Shown here piece by piece: positions 43,701 to 55,641 of a DNA stretch of 64,000 nt. Origin of the DNA: Mikania micrantha (taxonomy: Eukaryota > Streptophyta > Magnoliopsida > Asterales > Asteraceae); assembly GCA_009363875.1 (NCBI GenBank), contig CM018680.1, forward strand, positions 64,701,279 to 64,765,278, written 5' to 3'. The stretch's first letter is position 1, and the number at the start of each line of letters is the position of its first letter. A program made the position numbers and the translations under genes. The notes beneath the pieces were generated by a model. That model saw only the letters and a list, made by a program, of their open reading frames with translations. It made no database searches and was not told where the DNA came from.

Positions 43701-44139
43701 GGCTACGAATGTACGTTACGCGCATGCTATTTATATACAATGTCTAGTGTTAGGACATTGCATCGGGGGCGGAACATTGATAGGTTTGGTTGTTGGCTTC
43801 TTGTGAACGGTCTATTTTGCATGCATACAAGATACACATACGATGTTACGTTTGTAATTAGAAAAAAAATGTTTTGATTATATAAACAAATTGTGATTCT
43901 ATAAAACCTATGATCTCACTCAACTTTATAGTTGACTCGTTTAAGCATGTTTTTCAGATAATGAATCAAGCTTAGTACAAGTGTGATATGAGCAAGCTAG
44001 GAGAAACACGAGACCTAGCGTTAGTTAATTTTTATGTTTGAAACGTTTTTCATTTGTTTTGGTTTATTTTTGGATTGTAATTGTTGAGTGTAACATCACT
44101 GTATTTCAGGCAAGTACATTACATAAATGCTTGTATCGT
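43701..44139. mobile_element. Older LTR fragment, right part
   Basis: CTCACTCAACTTTATAGTTGAC followed by GCATGTTTTTCAGATAATG is like the 3' parts of the gypsy LTRs here (for example 55106-55160). It is probably the continuation of 31330-31753, split by the nested element. Confidence 0.45.
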
Positions 44140-44683
44140 TAAGACCTGATATGATAATTTAACTTTTTAACGGAAAAAGTTAAATTACAAACAAATGAAG
44201 GAGCTCATTGTAAGCATATATATGCTTAAAGATTTAGAACCATAATCAAAATGTAGAATGTCATATAATTAGAAAGACGTGGTGTACCCGGTTTCTAGTT
44301 TGAAAGGAAGATCACCGACATATCCAGGAAGTCTTCTAACAATTGATTTGGAAGTGGATTTAATTGTGAAACATGACTGAAACAAGAGAAGGATAGCAAC
44401 GTATCTTATCATGATTTTCACTTGGGGATCCTTTCTCACATGTGTTTTGTATGGAAAAGTTGTTCGATACTTATAGATGATAATTGGGGCAGTAGGTAGT
44501 GTAATTGATTTCGTATGATATTTAATCGTCAAAGGATTGAAACAAACAAGGACCACACAATTCATTTTAATGTTATAACCTTAATGAGACATTTATATAT
44601 CTAGTAATAAAAAAAACTCAAATTAAATGAAAGGTCTTGATAATAAACAAACATAATCAATAAACTCCTACTTATCAAAAGAA
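44140..44683 (-). repeat. Duplicated block with SCPL first exon copy D and promoter
   Basis: It matches 25227-25768 at high identity (exon 1 differs by one base). The left border, GTTAAGACCTGATATG, is shared exactly. Here the block continues into an intact SINE, showing the arrangement before the junction seen at 25813. Confidence 0.8.
44288..44412 (-). CDS. Orphan or alternative SCPL first exon, copy D (intact)
   Basis: A 125-bp first exon with ATG, signal peptide MIRYVAILLLFQSCF and end LPFKLETG before a GT donor. It differs from exon 1 copy A by a single base (Arg for Lys at residue 27). It is 19 kb further from exon 2, with the 11.9-kb retrotransposon in between. It could be an orphan or a distal alternative first exon. 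Confidence 0.6.
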
Positions 44684-44853
44684 GTTCTCACGATGGTGGT
44701 CTAGTGGTAAGGGGTGGAAATCCATAATGAAGGTCTAGGGTTCAAAACCCGGCACCACCCAATTTTCCTTGGGTCACGAGATTTATCCCCCTCATATTCG
44801 CCGTGATACCGGCAGGTGAGGGGCACCTAATGGTGACGTTCACCATTTTTTTT
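44684..44853 (+). mobile_element. Intact tRNA-derived SINE, 170 bp
   Basis: Flanked by 14-bp target duplications ACTTATCAAAAGAA (44670-44683 and 44854-44867). It contains a box A (TGGTCTAGTGGTAAG) and a box B (GGGTTCAAAACCC, 44748-44760) for RNA polymerase III, and ends with T8. All features of a plant SINE with a T-tail are present. Confidence 0.88.
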
Positions 44854-44929
44854 ACTTATCAAAAGAATTTATACATTATTCATATATCTTAAAGCATTAA
44901 AGAGACTTTTGATTATATATTATTGGATC

Positions 44930-45690
44930 GGGTTATGTAGTTTCAACACAACACTTTCACAAGCAATCTTTTATTGAGCTTGATAGATGCGGAATATTCT
45001 ATCATCTCAACTTACTCACACTTGCAGAACAAATACAATACACAAATAAAGTTGATTTCAAGGTCAAAGTATATTTCGTTCAAATGCCGAGTGAACAAGA
45101 CTCTACAGCTCAAGCATACACTCGGGTCTTGCTAAATTACAAGTGAAGGATTATATACTAAGACCTACAGCTATATCCTCGTAGGGATACACGGCTGGAC
45201 AAAACACTAGAAAAAAATGAATGATAAATCTAGTATCTATTATGGTCTTGACAGACCAAGCCATATTAATTACAATTAATACAAAAAACTCCATTGACTT
45301 TTACAATAAATAACTAAACAACAAAAGGCATTAAATGCTTCGTATCTTTGTTGCTCTGACAAATCTTCTTTGCTGCTGACTAACATCTGAATGTCTTCTT
45401 TGTTGGCTGGATGTGAGAAAGCAGCTTTGATTATTTCTATAAGTGTCCGGAATCTTTGTCAGAGAAAGTCTTCAGAAGTCTTTGTCTTGGAAGCAACTGA
45501 TGGTCATTCGGAAGCTTTGAGTGTTTTGAGCTTCTTAGTGCTGAGGAGGGATTCGGAAGCTTCAGGTTGCTGTATAGCTTTCGGAAGAAGAGAATTATCC
45601 TTCGGAAGCATTAGTTCTTCCGAAGGTTAATTCTTTTCTTTCGATGGTTGTTTGTCTTCTGAGAGTCCAAGAATGGTTCAAGAGATGTTT
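44930..45690. repeat. LTR-like repeat with TTCGGAAG motifs, copy 3
   Basis: TTGGATCGGGTT, GATAGATGCGGAA and a terminal zone (45450-45630) with TTCGGAAGC/CTTCCGAAG motifs parallel the repeat at 28987-29850 in the same order. No coding domain is present. Confidence 0.45.
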
Positions 45691-45705
45691 TGGTGATATA
45701 TATAT

Positions 45706-46100
45706 AGGGTAAGGAGCAAATAAGAACCCACCTTAATTGAGGTAACCCATTAACCCTGACAAAAATCGCTCAAATCGCAAAAAAAATTTTCATGGTCTTT
45801 TTTATACAAAAATAGGGGGAGCTCCTTTTTTAAGCGATCGCTAATTCACAAGTGTTCAAAAGTTAAACGAAATATAAGTTTGCGTTACACTGCGAAGATA
45901 TATTTAAGTGTCGCAATGTAACGCAAACTTACATTTCGTTTAACTTTTAAACGCTTGTGAATTAGCGAACGCTTTAAAAAGGAGCCCCCTATTTTGTATA
46001 AAAAAGACCATGAAATATTTTTTTTTTGCGATTTGAGCGTTTTTTGCCAGGGTTAATGGGTTACCTCAATTAAGGAGGGTTGTTATATGATCCCTTCCCT
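45706..46100. mobile_element. Large fold-back element (395 bp, near-complete inverted repeat)
   Basis: The left half is mirrored by the right: AACCCATTAACCCTG with its complement near 46050, AAAAAAGACCATGAAA with its complement near 45790, and GTTTGCGTTACA with TGTAACGCAAAC around the centre (about 45907). The ends AGGGTAAGGAG and (complement) AGGGAAGGGAT lie in TA repeats. Confidence 0.8.
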
Positions 46101-46109
46101 ATATATATA

Positions 46110-47015
46110 AAGATTGTATCTTGTGAAACCAGATCTATTAAGTAACCCTTAAATCCTATCTGGTCGTCTATTTAGAATCTTGAAAATAATATTTTGTTCA
46201 TAATAAACCACATTAACATTGATTTGTTTTTTCAAAACCCAATTTTTTAATCAAATTTAATATGTACTGTATATTTATTTTCAAAATTGAGAACCAATAT
46301 AAATTTGAAGGATTTTTTCTTTAAAATTGAGTTTTCACATGATACAAGCCGTGTGTGTGTAGAGGAGTGTTTAAAAGAAAACCTCTTAGTTTGAAAAACA
46401 AAAAAAACTCATATTAACCAATAAACTTTAAAAAAATCATAATTTTTTATTATTAGATTAAATTGTTATAAGTAACTTTTAATAAAGATATTTAAATCAC
46501 GAAGTTTCGTATATATAACTCAAAAAGTTACATATATGTAACTCGAGCATACAAGTTACATATGTAACATGAAATACATTTTTTTATTTTTTTACATTTC
46601 TTACTTTATTATAAAACGGAATTAAAAAAAATCCTCATTTGAAAAAAAAAATGATTGTGATTAATGTCTTTAGTTTTCTTCAAAATTAGGTTTGTCTTAA
46701 GAACTTTAAATAAAAGGGTTTAAAAAATCCTCATTTTAAAGAAAACTAAAAAAATCTTGTACTAACCAATGAAATTTTAATTTTTTTCATGATTATTTAT
46801 TATAAGGTTAGAAATGTTACAAGTAAAAAAAATCTAATAAATATATGTAATCACAAAGTTACATGTGTATGTATATAAATATGTGTTTCACATTAAATTG
46901 AATAAAAAATATGGGTTAATGTGAACTACATATTTATTTTCAAAATTTCAAATGGACGACCTAGATAGGATTTAAGGATTTTCTATCTAAGAGGGTTTTT
47001 ACAGGATACTATATA
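46110..47015. mobile_element. Inverted-repeat element, about 0.9 kb
   Basis: The left end carries CCTTAAATCCTATCTGGTCGT. The complement of the right end carries CCTTAAATCCTATCTAGGTCGT after a shared AGTATCCTGTAAAAACC/TGTATCTTGTGAAACC start. The interior is AT-rich, with two related segments mentioning AAGTTACATATGTAAC. No coding sequence is present. Confidence 0.6.
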
Positions 47016-47856
47016 TATATATATAGAAACAAAAACAGAAAGAGAAAGAGAGAGATATATTTTATGGTTAACATGTTTCTTTAGATTCCAAGTCTCTTTG
47101 GCATGGGCGGCCTGAGAGAGGGCAACTCCAATCTTAATAAACCAAATTCAATTGAATAAACTTACTAAAAACTAAATAACTGGTTAAAACCCGAATAAAC
47201 TGATACGAATAAACCGAATTCAACTTTATATATTATTAACAAGATTATAAATTTAAATTTGAATTCGGTTTAATCAGTTATCTATCCGAAGAAACTGGAT
47301 TAAAAAATTTGAAATCGATAACCGAACCAAAGACCGAAATTCGGATACGGTTGGGCTTAATACTGGTTTTTAGGGACAAATTGAGTTGGTTTTGGTTAGA
47401 AAGCGGTTTAAATCGGTTTGGTTCGAGTTATAGTTCCATTGAAATATTTCTTTAGGAACCGATGTCAATATGAAACTTTTGATTGGAAACATTTTCACCC
47501 CAAAGTGGTTTGAGAACTAAGTCGAGTCTAATCGTTGATTTCAATTATTTAACCATTCTTTTGGTTCGCCTTTAATATATGCTCAAACACAACCAGCCGC
47601 TAGCGAGTCATTACCACATCACCAATTATTATTATACTTTTACTTTATCAAACTCACGTAGATCCAATTAGGATTTTTCCCTCGTGACGAGAGATTCTAG
47701 ATCCATGTCTAGCCATTTTTGGTTTGTATGCTTGAAACGAAATTTTAGCGATAAAACACAAAAAAAACAAAAAACAAAAAAAAAACATGTATGTATTTTT
47801 TTAGTGGAGAACATATAAGCCTTGAAACATATACCTAAATGCTCGAATATATGACC
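47016..47856. other. Intergenic DNA
   Basis: AT-rich, with AACCGAATTC/GAATTCGGTTT inverted phrases between 47150 and 47420. No gene was seen. Confidence 0.45.
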
Positions 47857-48272
47857 TGTAAGATTAAATTATATCTTTACTATATGGCCCTCATGATTCT
47901 TTATTTAATTGATAAATTACTTGAATATCCTTATAAGATAGGTAATTATATGATGGACATAATTACCCTTACTATCCTAATTAGGGTTTCCCTTTGGTGT
48001 ATATAAAGGAGATTAATGCTCTCATTATTAACTAATGTTAACATCACATACGAATTCCTAATCCATAGAATTTGTAACTGTCTCTCAAGCCTATCCATAT
48101 TTACATCCTTACCATACACCCTAATTTGAAACTCGATCCGTCTCAAGCTGTCATAAGTCATGTCAAGAATCAACAATACGCTTACTGAATTCACAGGTTT
48201 CACCTGATCTGTCTTATTATTATTGTAATTTCGTATACATGTTATATATCTAATCAAAGGAATCGATCAACA
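47857..48272 (+). repeat. 5' LTR of the copia relic
   Basis: TG..CA ends. Followed directly by a degenerate methionine primer site (TGTGCTAACAGAGCG). The minus-strand ORF 47946-48257 is incidental. Confidence 0.8.
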
Positions 48273-49115
48273 TGTGCTAACAGAGCGATATGTTGATTAA
48301 TCGATTCGTACTCTTGAATTGAAATCACAAGGAAAGCCACATTTTTATGAGCATTCATAATTTTTATGTTCTTCAAATTTTTTTTTTTGTGAAAATCCCC
48401 TTATTTTAAGATGGAATCAAATTTTAATTGTGTTTTTCGTAAGATTTTAGATAATTACTAATTTGGTAATCAAAATTTAGATGAAATCTTATCCTAAAAT
48501 TAACCAATTTCGGCTAAAATAGAGAACAAAGGTTCTCTACCAAGAATCTTGGCTAAAAACCAAGAACTTGAGGTTCTCTATAGATGACTAATTTTGTATA
48601 TCAAGAACTCGGCCAAATACCAAGAACCGATGTTTAATACCAAGAACTCGAATAAATTCCGAGAACAAATGTTTTCCATCGAAAACTCAGCTAATTACCG
48701 AGCTGGTGACCTGCTGGAGATGAGCTAGATATTTCCTGGTCGCAAACGGGTCATGGATCGGATGGGTTAAGCAACCGGGTGAAGAGGGAAATAAAGAATT
48801 TAGACTTGGCATCTTTTACCCTCATAGTTTGTGTGAAATTCCCCTTTGAATCAAACCTTAATTTCTCTCAATTAAGTTTCAGAATTTTCCATTTTTGGTC
48901 TTTCTAATATGTTATCTTTTTTGCTTTTTCTTTGTAAAATATTTTGTAAAACTTTTTGTTAGTTTTTTCTAATAATATATTTTATGAACCTTTATAAATT
49001 TTTAGAGAATCATATTCAATATTATTTTTATATAAAACTTTATTAGTAGATCAACTCTTAACCAAAATTTATGGAATAAATCTCTACTTAGATTCAATTT
49101 TGAAAACTTTTATTG

Positions 49116-49172
<57 letters not shown>

Positions 49173-49640
49173 ACTCTTAATTAGTTTATATTTATGTGTG
49201 TGTATAAATCTTTTAGCAACTGTATTATTTTATTCATCAAAAGTTTATAAAAACTTCTTATTATATATTTTTAGCTTTATTTTTTTATAAAGTTTACGAT
49301 TTAACCAAAACCTATTCTAATATTATTAGTCGAATTAAATGTATAAATATACCTATGATTTCATTTGAATCTTTTTAATGCATTTATAATTATTCGAAGA
49401 ACGCCAAGGGTTTTTTTGATCTATATTAATTAAATTTTAAATTCGTAACGAAATACCCTAAAGGTTACAATTGAGTGCGAACTACTCTTGGAAAGACATA
49501 TTGATGCTTACTCTTGTGATAACGGAGTTTGACTACGCACTAAGAGAGCCTACACCTCCTGCTCTCACAAAAAAGAGCACTGTTGAAGAAAACTGTTGTA
49601 TGAGAAATGAGAGAAGGCTAACAGAATAGCTCTTATGTTC
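48273..49640. other. Non-coding leader of the copia relic
   Basis: AT-rich, with a (ATT)n array at about 49118-49171. Recurrent CAAGAACT phrases occur at 48540-48680. No coding sequence was seen. Confidence 0.5.
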
Positions 49641-49649
49641 ATCAAGAAC

Positions 49650-51720
49650 TCCATTAGCCCAATCATAAGATGAGCCACTCTAGACTTATCTAATGTTATA
49701 GCTTACCTGGATTTTGTGGAGGAGCAATTCAGGGAAAACTCAAAGGCACATGTTAGCACCCTTATCATCAAATTGGTGTCTATGACGTATGATGGGATCA
49801 GTGGCATTCGTGAGCATGTCACGATGATGAACGACATGGCCCGTAAACTCAAAGGATTAGACATGAAGATCCGTGATGCTTTCTTAGTTTACTTCAATAT
49901 GACTTCTCTTCTTTTATCTTATGAGGCCTTCAAGATCAACTACAACACTCAGAAAGAGAAATGAATAATGAATTATTTGATCACCATTTGCGTACAAGAT
50001 GAAGAGCGTCAGAAGCTTGAGAAACCTGATGTAGGACATAAGTAGGAAGATTGCCATGACTTTAAGGAATGGCTAGCTAAAAAAGGCAATCATCTTAATA
50101 TAATAATTAAGTCCTTTAATTTAAATGTTCCAACTAATACATGATGGCTTGAATCTGATTCTAAGGTTCATGTGACCAGTTATACTATAGTAATCCTTAC
50201 AATCTGGAAGTTGGAAAGAAACCAAAGAACATTTCAGCTTAGGGATGAAAAGGAACTATCTGTTGCTTCCATGGGAACCTTAGAATTAATATTGAAAGCC
50301 ATCCTATGTAATAAACTTTATCATATCTTATATATTCCTAAAATTTCTAGAATCTTGTATCAGGACCAAAGTTAGACATGGATAGTTTTTATGTTTCTCA
50401 TGGTAATGGCAGACTTGCTATTAATTGTAATTCTCAAGTATTTGGTATTGGTTTTCTGGATGGTGGTCTCTATAAATTAGAACTAGATGGATTCTGTAAA
50501 TATTTTTTTTCAAATAACATAAATGAGAACTAAAAAAAAGACTAAAAGAAAACGAGAATTAAAAACTTCATCCATGTTATGGCATCAACGTTTAGGTCAC
50601 ATCTCCCGGGATCGCTTATCTTAACTTGTGAAGGATGACGTTTTACCTTATATCAATTTCACCGATTTTTGAACATGTGTTAAATGCCTTAAAGGAAAAA
50701 AAATGACAACAACAACTAAGAAAGGTGCCACTAGGAGCTCTAATTTATTAGAACTCATTTACACTGACATTAGTGGCCCTTACACAATTGCTGGAATAAC
50801 TTGACATACTTCTTTTATCACTTTCAATGATCATTATTCTCGTTACATGTAGTTGTGTCTAATCAAGGGTAAATCTGATTCACTTACAGCTTCTAAAGTT
50901 GTAAATCAATCAAATCTTAAAATAAATGTTATGAGATCACATAGAGAACGTGAATATTATGGTGGATGTTTTCAATTTTTTTCAATGTCGAAAACCGAGG
51001 CTGAAAAGGCGCAAATAAGAATGATACCTTATGCATAAGTAGTTGGGAGCCTTATGTATGTTCAAGTTAGTACTCATCCCGATATCGCTTACGTTGTTGT
51101 AATGCTTAGCCATTATCAAACTAATATTTTCCTTGATCATTGGAAAGCAACTAAGAAAATACTTTGATATCTTCAAGGGACAAGAGACTTCAAAATGACT
51201 TATAGAAAAAGTGATAATTTAGAAGTGGTTGGTTACTTTGTTTTTGACTTTGCGAAATGCAAAGATGAGAAGAAATCCACTTCAGGGTACATCTTTATGT
51301 TAGCACGCAGACGATCTTATGGAAGTGTCATAAGCAGCAGTTGACAACAACCTTAACTATGATAGTTGAATATGTTGCAGTGTACAATGCAACCTGTCAT
51401 AAAATGTTGCTGAGAAATCTTATCACTGGACTCAAAATCATCAACTCTATCTCTAGACCATTGAAGCTTTACCGTGATAACTCAGCTGTCGTTAGCTTCT
51501 CGAATAGTAACAGTTTGACCAGTGCTAGTTTATATCTTGGTACAAAGTACTAGTTCATTCGAGAGCAAGTTGAAGAAAATAACCTTTGTATTGAGTACAT
51601 AATACTAAAGTTATCCTTCCAGATCCGATGAATAAAGGTCTCTCACCTAAAGTATGCGAAGAACATGTTTAGAAGATGGGCTTATGTAAAAACCTTATTG
51701 CATAATGTTCATACTTATGA
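49650..51720 (+). pseudogene. Copia gag-pol fragments
   Basis: Gag: FKINYNTQKEK at about 49927-49959, as in UBN2-type copia Gag. Integrase zinc region: LWHQRLGHIS (about 50577) and CVKCLKGKK (about 50670). Integrase core start: LIYTDISGP (about 50755). Then RT/RNase H remains GSLMYVQVSTHPDIAYVV (about 51047) and KSTSGYIFML (about 51275). Most of the integrase core and the RT catalytic region (the YVDD segment) are missing between about 50910 and 50990, and stops and frameshifts are frequent. Confidence 0.8.
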
Positions 51721-52017
51721 TTAATAAAATTTCCTCATTTATTTAATTTGTTTGTCTCTAAATATATGTGTACGCATACCTAATGACATATAGACACTAA
51801 TTATACAAATGATTCGTTAAAGGCCTCACTTGTTAATTGATCATAACTTAAGTTTTAAATTTGTACTGTAGTATGACTAATGATGGTCTTGAGTTGAATA
51901 ACTTATTCAATGACTGTATCTATCTGCTATGATTACAGTTTAGAACTAAAATAAGTATTATCAATCTTTAGACTTACATAATGCATCTAATAAATAATCA
52001 CTGGCCAAGTGGGAGGA

Positions 52018-52417
52018 TGTAAGATTAAATCATATATTTACCATATGGCCCTCATGATTATATATCTAATTGATCAATTACTTAAATATCCTTGTAAGAT
52101 AGGTAATTATATGATGGACATAAGTACCCTAACTATCCTAATTAGGATTTTCCTTTGGGTGATTATAAAAGAGACTCAGGCTCTCATTATTGACTAATGT
52201 TAACATCACATACGAATTCCTAATCCATAGAATTCGTAACTCTCTCTCTCAAGTCTGTTCATAATTCCATCCTTACGATACACCCTAAACAAAAACTTGA
52301 TCAGATCAGCCTATCAAGAATCATGTCAGGAGTCAACACATCGCTTACCAGATTCACATGATTATTATTGTTATTTCATATATATGTTATATATTTAATC
52401 ATAGGAATCAATCAACA
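52018..52417 (+). repeat. 3' LTR of the copia relic
   Basis: Partner of 47857-48272, preceded by AAGTGGGAGGA. Small indels and many substitutions separate the two. Confidence 0.8.
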
Positions 52418-52761
52418 TAGTCATTTTTTGTTTGTACTATGTAATGAGATTTTAGTGATAAAAAAACTAAACTAAATCGATTAAAAGCTTAATAAATATA
52501 TATTAAAAAATATGTAAATATATACCATTGTTATATCATTAGTGATAAATAAACATAACACGTTATTCAATGATTTAAAAACCAGACCGCATTAGAAGCT
52601 CGGACAAGTCGGACCATGAATCGGAGGGGGAAGGCCTAATATAGTCATACGAACCGACCTGTTGATCGAGTTTAAAGAAGGTTTACATGTGTGTAGAATA
52701 TACTCGTACAAATGATGTGTATTATTATTACTTACGTGGCACTAGAATTATGAATATTTAG
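52418..52761. other. Short unassigned segment
   Basis: It contains AAAACCAGACC..AAGTCGGACC, reminiscent of one end of the ACCGG-rich MITE at 7034-7296; otherwise nothing recognisable. Confidence 0.35.
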
Positions 52762-55484
52762 TGTGACACGTGGCACAACAGTCCAAACACACAGATAATT
52801 CGAGGAATTATCGTAAAATGCTCACACATGTCTTGAATAACGAATGTTGGTGCCTTAATCAAACCACAGTCCACTTTCACTACACTTAGGTTCAAAGGAA
52901 TCTAAAATAGGTAGAACAATGTTGATGTGTAGAGAAACGATGATCGTAATCGAGAAAAACGCGAAAATCGGTTCGAAACAACAAAATTGGGCTTATTGGG
53001 CTCCTCAGGAACCCATCGCGGTACGCTAAGGCCTCCTGAATGGAGCTTAGCGGTACGTGAAGGATGGGCGGGGGATTTGAATCCCGAAATCCATCGCGGC
53101 TTTACGGAGATTCCCATGGCGGTACGAGATGAGCCCAACACGCAAAAATCTTGATTAAATCAAGACTAATCATTTAATAACCACCCTATAACCTCTTTCT
53201 CGAGCTCTAGACCCTCTTGCTCATCACTTTCACCTGCAACTTCACCCTTAAACCTCTGGAAGCCATTAACAACCTTGAAGAAGAACCATTGAAGACTTAG
53301 GAAGCTAGAAGAGAAGCTAAGAAGCATCATCCACCTCCATACCCACCTTGTAGCTGCTGTGGAGGAGATCTCAGGACTTCTGAGGATATCTAGACATGTT
53401 CCAGCTTCATTTCAGTCTTCTTGAACTCTCTAAGGTAGTTTTCTAGCACCATGGGACACATTTAGCACTTGTACACACACATGCAAGGGGAAATACCCAC
53501 ATGCAATCACTCACACACCACATGCGTGAAATTTCATCATGTTAGATCTGTGATTTCATGATTTTCTGGTTGATTTGATGATTTGATGACGATCCATGAT
53601 GATCTTGATTGAGTTTGTTGAGTAGATGATGATTTTGTTAAGAAATGGATATTCTTGATCACATGCATGCATGATCCATGTTGTTCTACATGATTATTGA
53701 TATTGAGATGTTGTTATAATTGATATTTGATATGATTTGCAAGATCTAGCATAGCTATTGATGTCAAGACATGACCATTGGTGGTAGTTACTAAATTTAG
53801 TAACTTTATTGTTACAAAATATGAATGGATGATGAAACGGCAACATGCATGTGTTTAGATCTAGGATTTATGTATAAAATGATGTTTAGAAACTATCATG
53901 ATGATTATTGATGCATATGAGTTGTTAGAATTGTCAAAACATGTGATTTACACCATTATTGCTATAAATAGTAACTTTTTAGTTGCAAACGGTTATTGGA
54001 TGATGAGCTTGATGATGTTAGTATATTTAACATGATTTCTTGGATTAATATGATAACAATGTGGATTATGGATGCTTTCGGATGATTAAAAGTGATGATA
54101 TGACAAAAGTTACTATAAATAGTAACTTTATTTTACTAAATATATAAATGGTAATGTGTTGAGTAGAAAAAGCATGATCAAGTGGTTGCAAGACTTAGTA
54201 GAATATGCTTATTTTTACAACTTACTAAAAATAGTAACTTTTATACGCGAAACGTGTTCAATCGTCCAAGTGTGACTGTGTGCTATGTGATAACATGCTC
54301 ATTTAGGTTAAATATACATATTAGAATAATCAAAAAGTAATTTCTCGCACAAATTGCTTAATATGGAAACTTTCCTAAAATAGAAAGTTACTATAAATAG
54401 TAAGTTACCTCACGGATGCAATATTGGTGCTCACACACACCACACAATACTATATCGCACGTTACACGAGCACTTGAACTAAAACCGTCACCAATGGGTC
54501 GTTAGGTCAAACACAGTCAACACGGTCAACATGGTCAACATGACCCACATAACAACTTGGAGTTGTTTGGACACAAGCATGGTCCTGTGAGACCCACATG
54601 AATGTGAACACAAACTCATAACACCTATGTGGTATAGGTAACCGCTGAAAGAGGCGCACTACTTCGTTCGTGTACGAACGCACTTTGCTAGACTCAGGTG
54701 AGTTTACAGCCCAATTTTTATTTATAACTGCTTTTGCTAAACTTTTGGGGTGAGAATACAATGCAACTATTTTAGATATATGACTGGTATGTTGTAAAAC
54801 CATTTTTTTGAGTGTAACTATTATCGCATTAAGTCCTCACGTATCCTTACCGTTAGTTGTGTAAAAAACGAGTCGTTATTACGTAGTACTATTGGGTTTG
54901 ACTAGCCCCCCTTGGCAACAATGTTGACTGGAGGTCATAACGAGTGTAATATCGATGTTGATGCCGGGTTCAACGGTGACCCGGGGAGGCAACGGAAACA
55001 GTCGAGGTTCGGTAAGATGAAGTGACACACTCACGGATCGTAGATCCACAAACAACTTAACATACCAGTATATGTCTGTTTACTGATTTCTGTCTGTCTA
55101 AACCTGTGAACTCACCAACTTTATAGTTGACACTTTTTCGCATGTATTCTTAGGTAACTGATGGATTGCAAGCTAGGATGCGCACGAGGATACATTAAAG
55201 AATCTGACATGCATATAGACTCTGATCCTAGGCTTTGTTTGCATTGATTGGTTTTGAAACTATATTAAACTTGTTGTGACTGATATATTTTATTTTCCGT
55301 TATAACAATTTACATTTCCGCCGTGTACTTTAACTTTCCGCTGCTTATGAAAACCCGTGTGTTTTACAAAACTGTATGCTTGTGTAACTCATATAGAGTC
55401 GTTCTATATGACCATGAGCTGTGATCCTGGCCACGTCACACCCGCACGGTCTGACACTGCACATGGGAATTTGGGGGTGTGACA
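52762..55484 (+). repeat. 5' LTR of a second gypsy-type element (left border uncertain)
   Basis: The right border is firm: GGGGGTGTGACA followed by a methionine-tRNA primer site. The left border is a guess at TGTGACACGTGG (52762), chosen because it nearly mirrors the right end; the partner LTR is outside the window. Five quasi-palindromes related to AGTTACTATAAATAGTAACT lie at 53786-54410. Open frames inside are not genes. Confidence 0.6.
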
Positions 55485-55487
55485 GAC

Positions 55488-55499
55488 TGGTATCAGAGC
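55488..55499 (+). promoter_or_regulatory. Primer-binding site, initiator Met tRNA
   Basis: TGGTATCAGAGC lies three bases after the LTR end GTGTGACA. Confidence 0.88.
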
Positions 55500-55641
55500 T
55501 TTGGTTATAGAGAACTAGGTTTGCATGTTGTAGACTTAGACTATAGCCACTACTCTACATTAGACACTAGACTTAGACGTTGCACAATAATGTGTTGTTA
55601 TTATTACTAACGTTTATTACTTACTAGTTCAAGATTTCAGG

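Larger units (their letters stand above)
47857..52417 (+). mobile_element. Old Ty1/copia retrotransposon relic
   Basis: Short LTRs at 47857-48272 and 52018-52417, both starting TGTAAGATTAAAT and ending ATCAACA, enclose copia-type remnants in the order gag, integrase N terminus, RT/RNase H. The LTRs differ at well over one base in ten, and the flanks (TGACC and TAGTC) no longer match. A purine tract (AAGTGGGAGGA) precedes the 3' LTR. The element is ancient and inactive. Confidence 0.85.

Noticed and set aside
44684..44760. Possible tRNA gene
   Set aside because: Box A and box B are present, but no cloverleaf or acceptor stem follows, and the T-tail with 14-bp duplications shows a SINE.
47946..48257. 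103-aa minus-strand frame
   Set aside because: Lies within the copia LTR and is not conserved in the partner LTR at 52018-52417.
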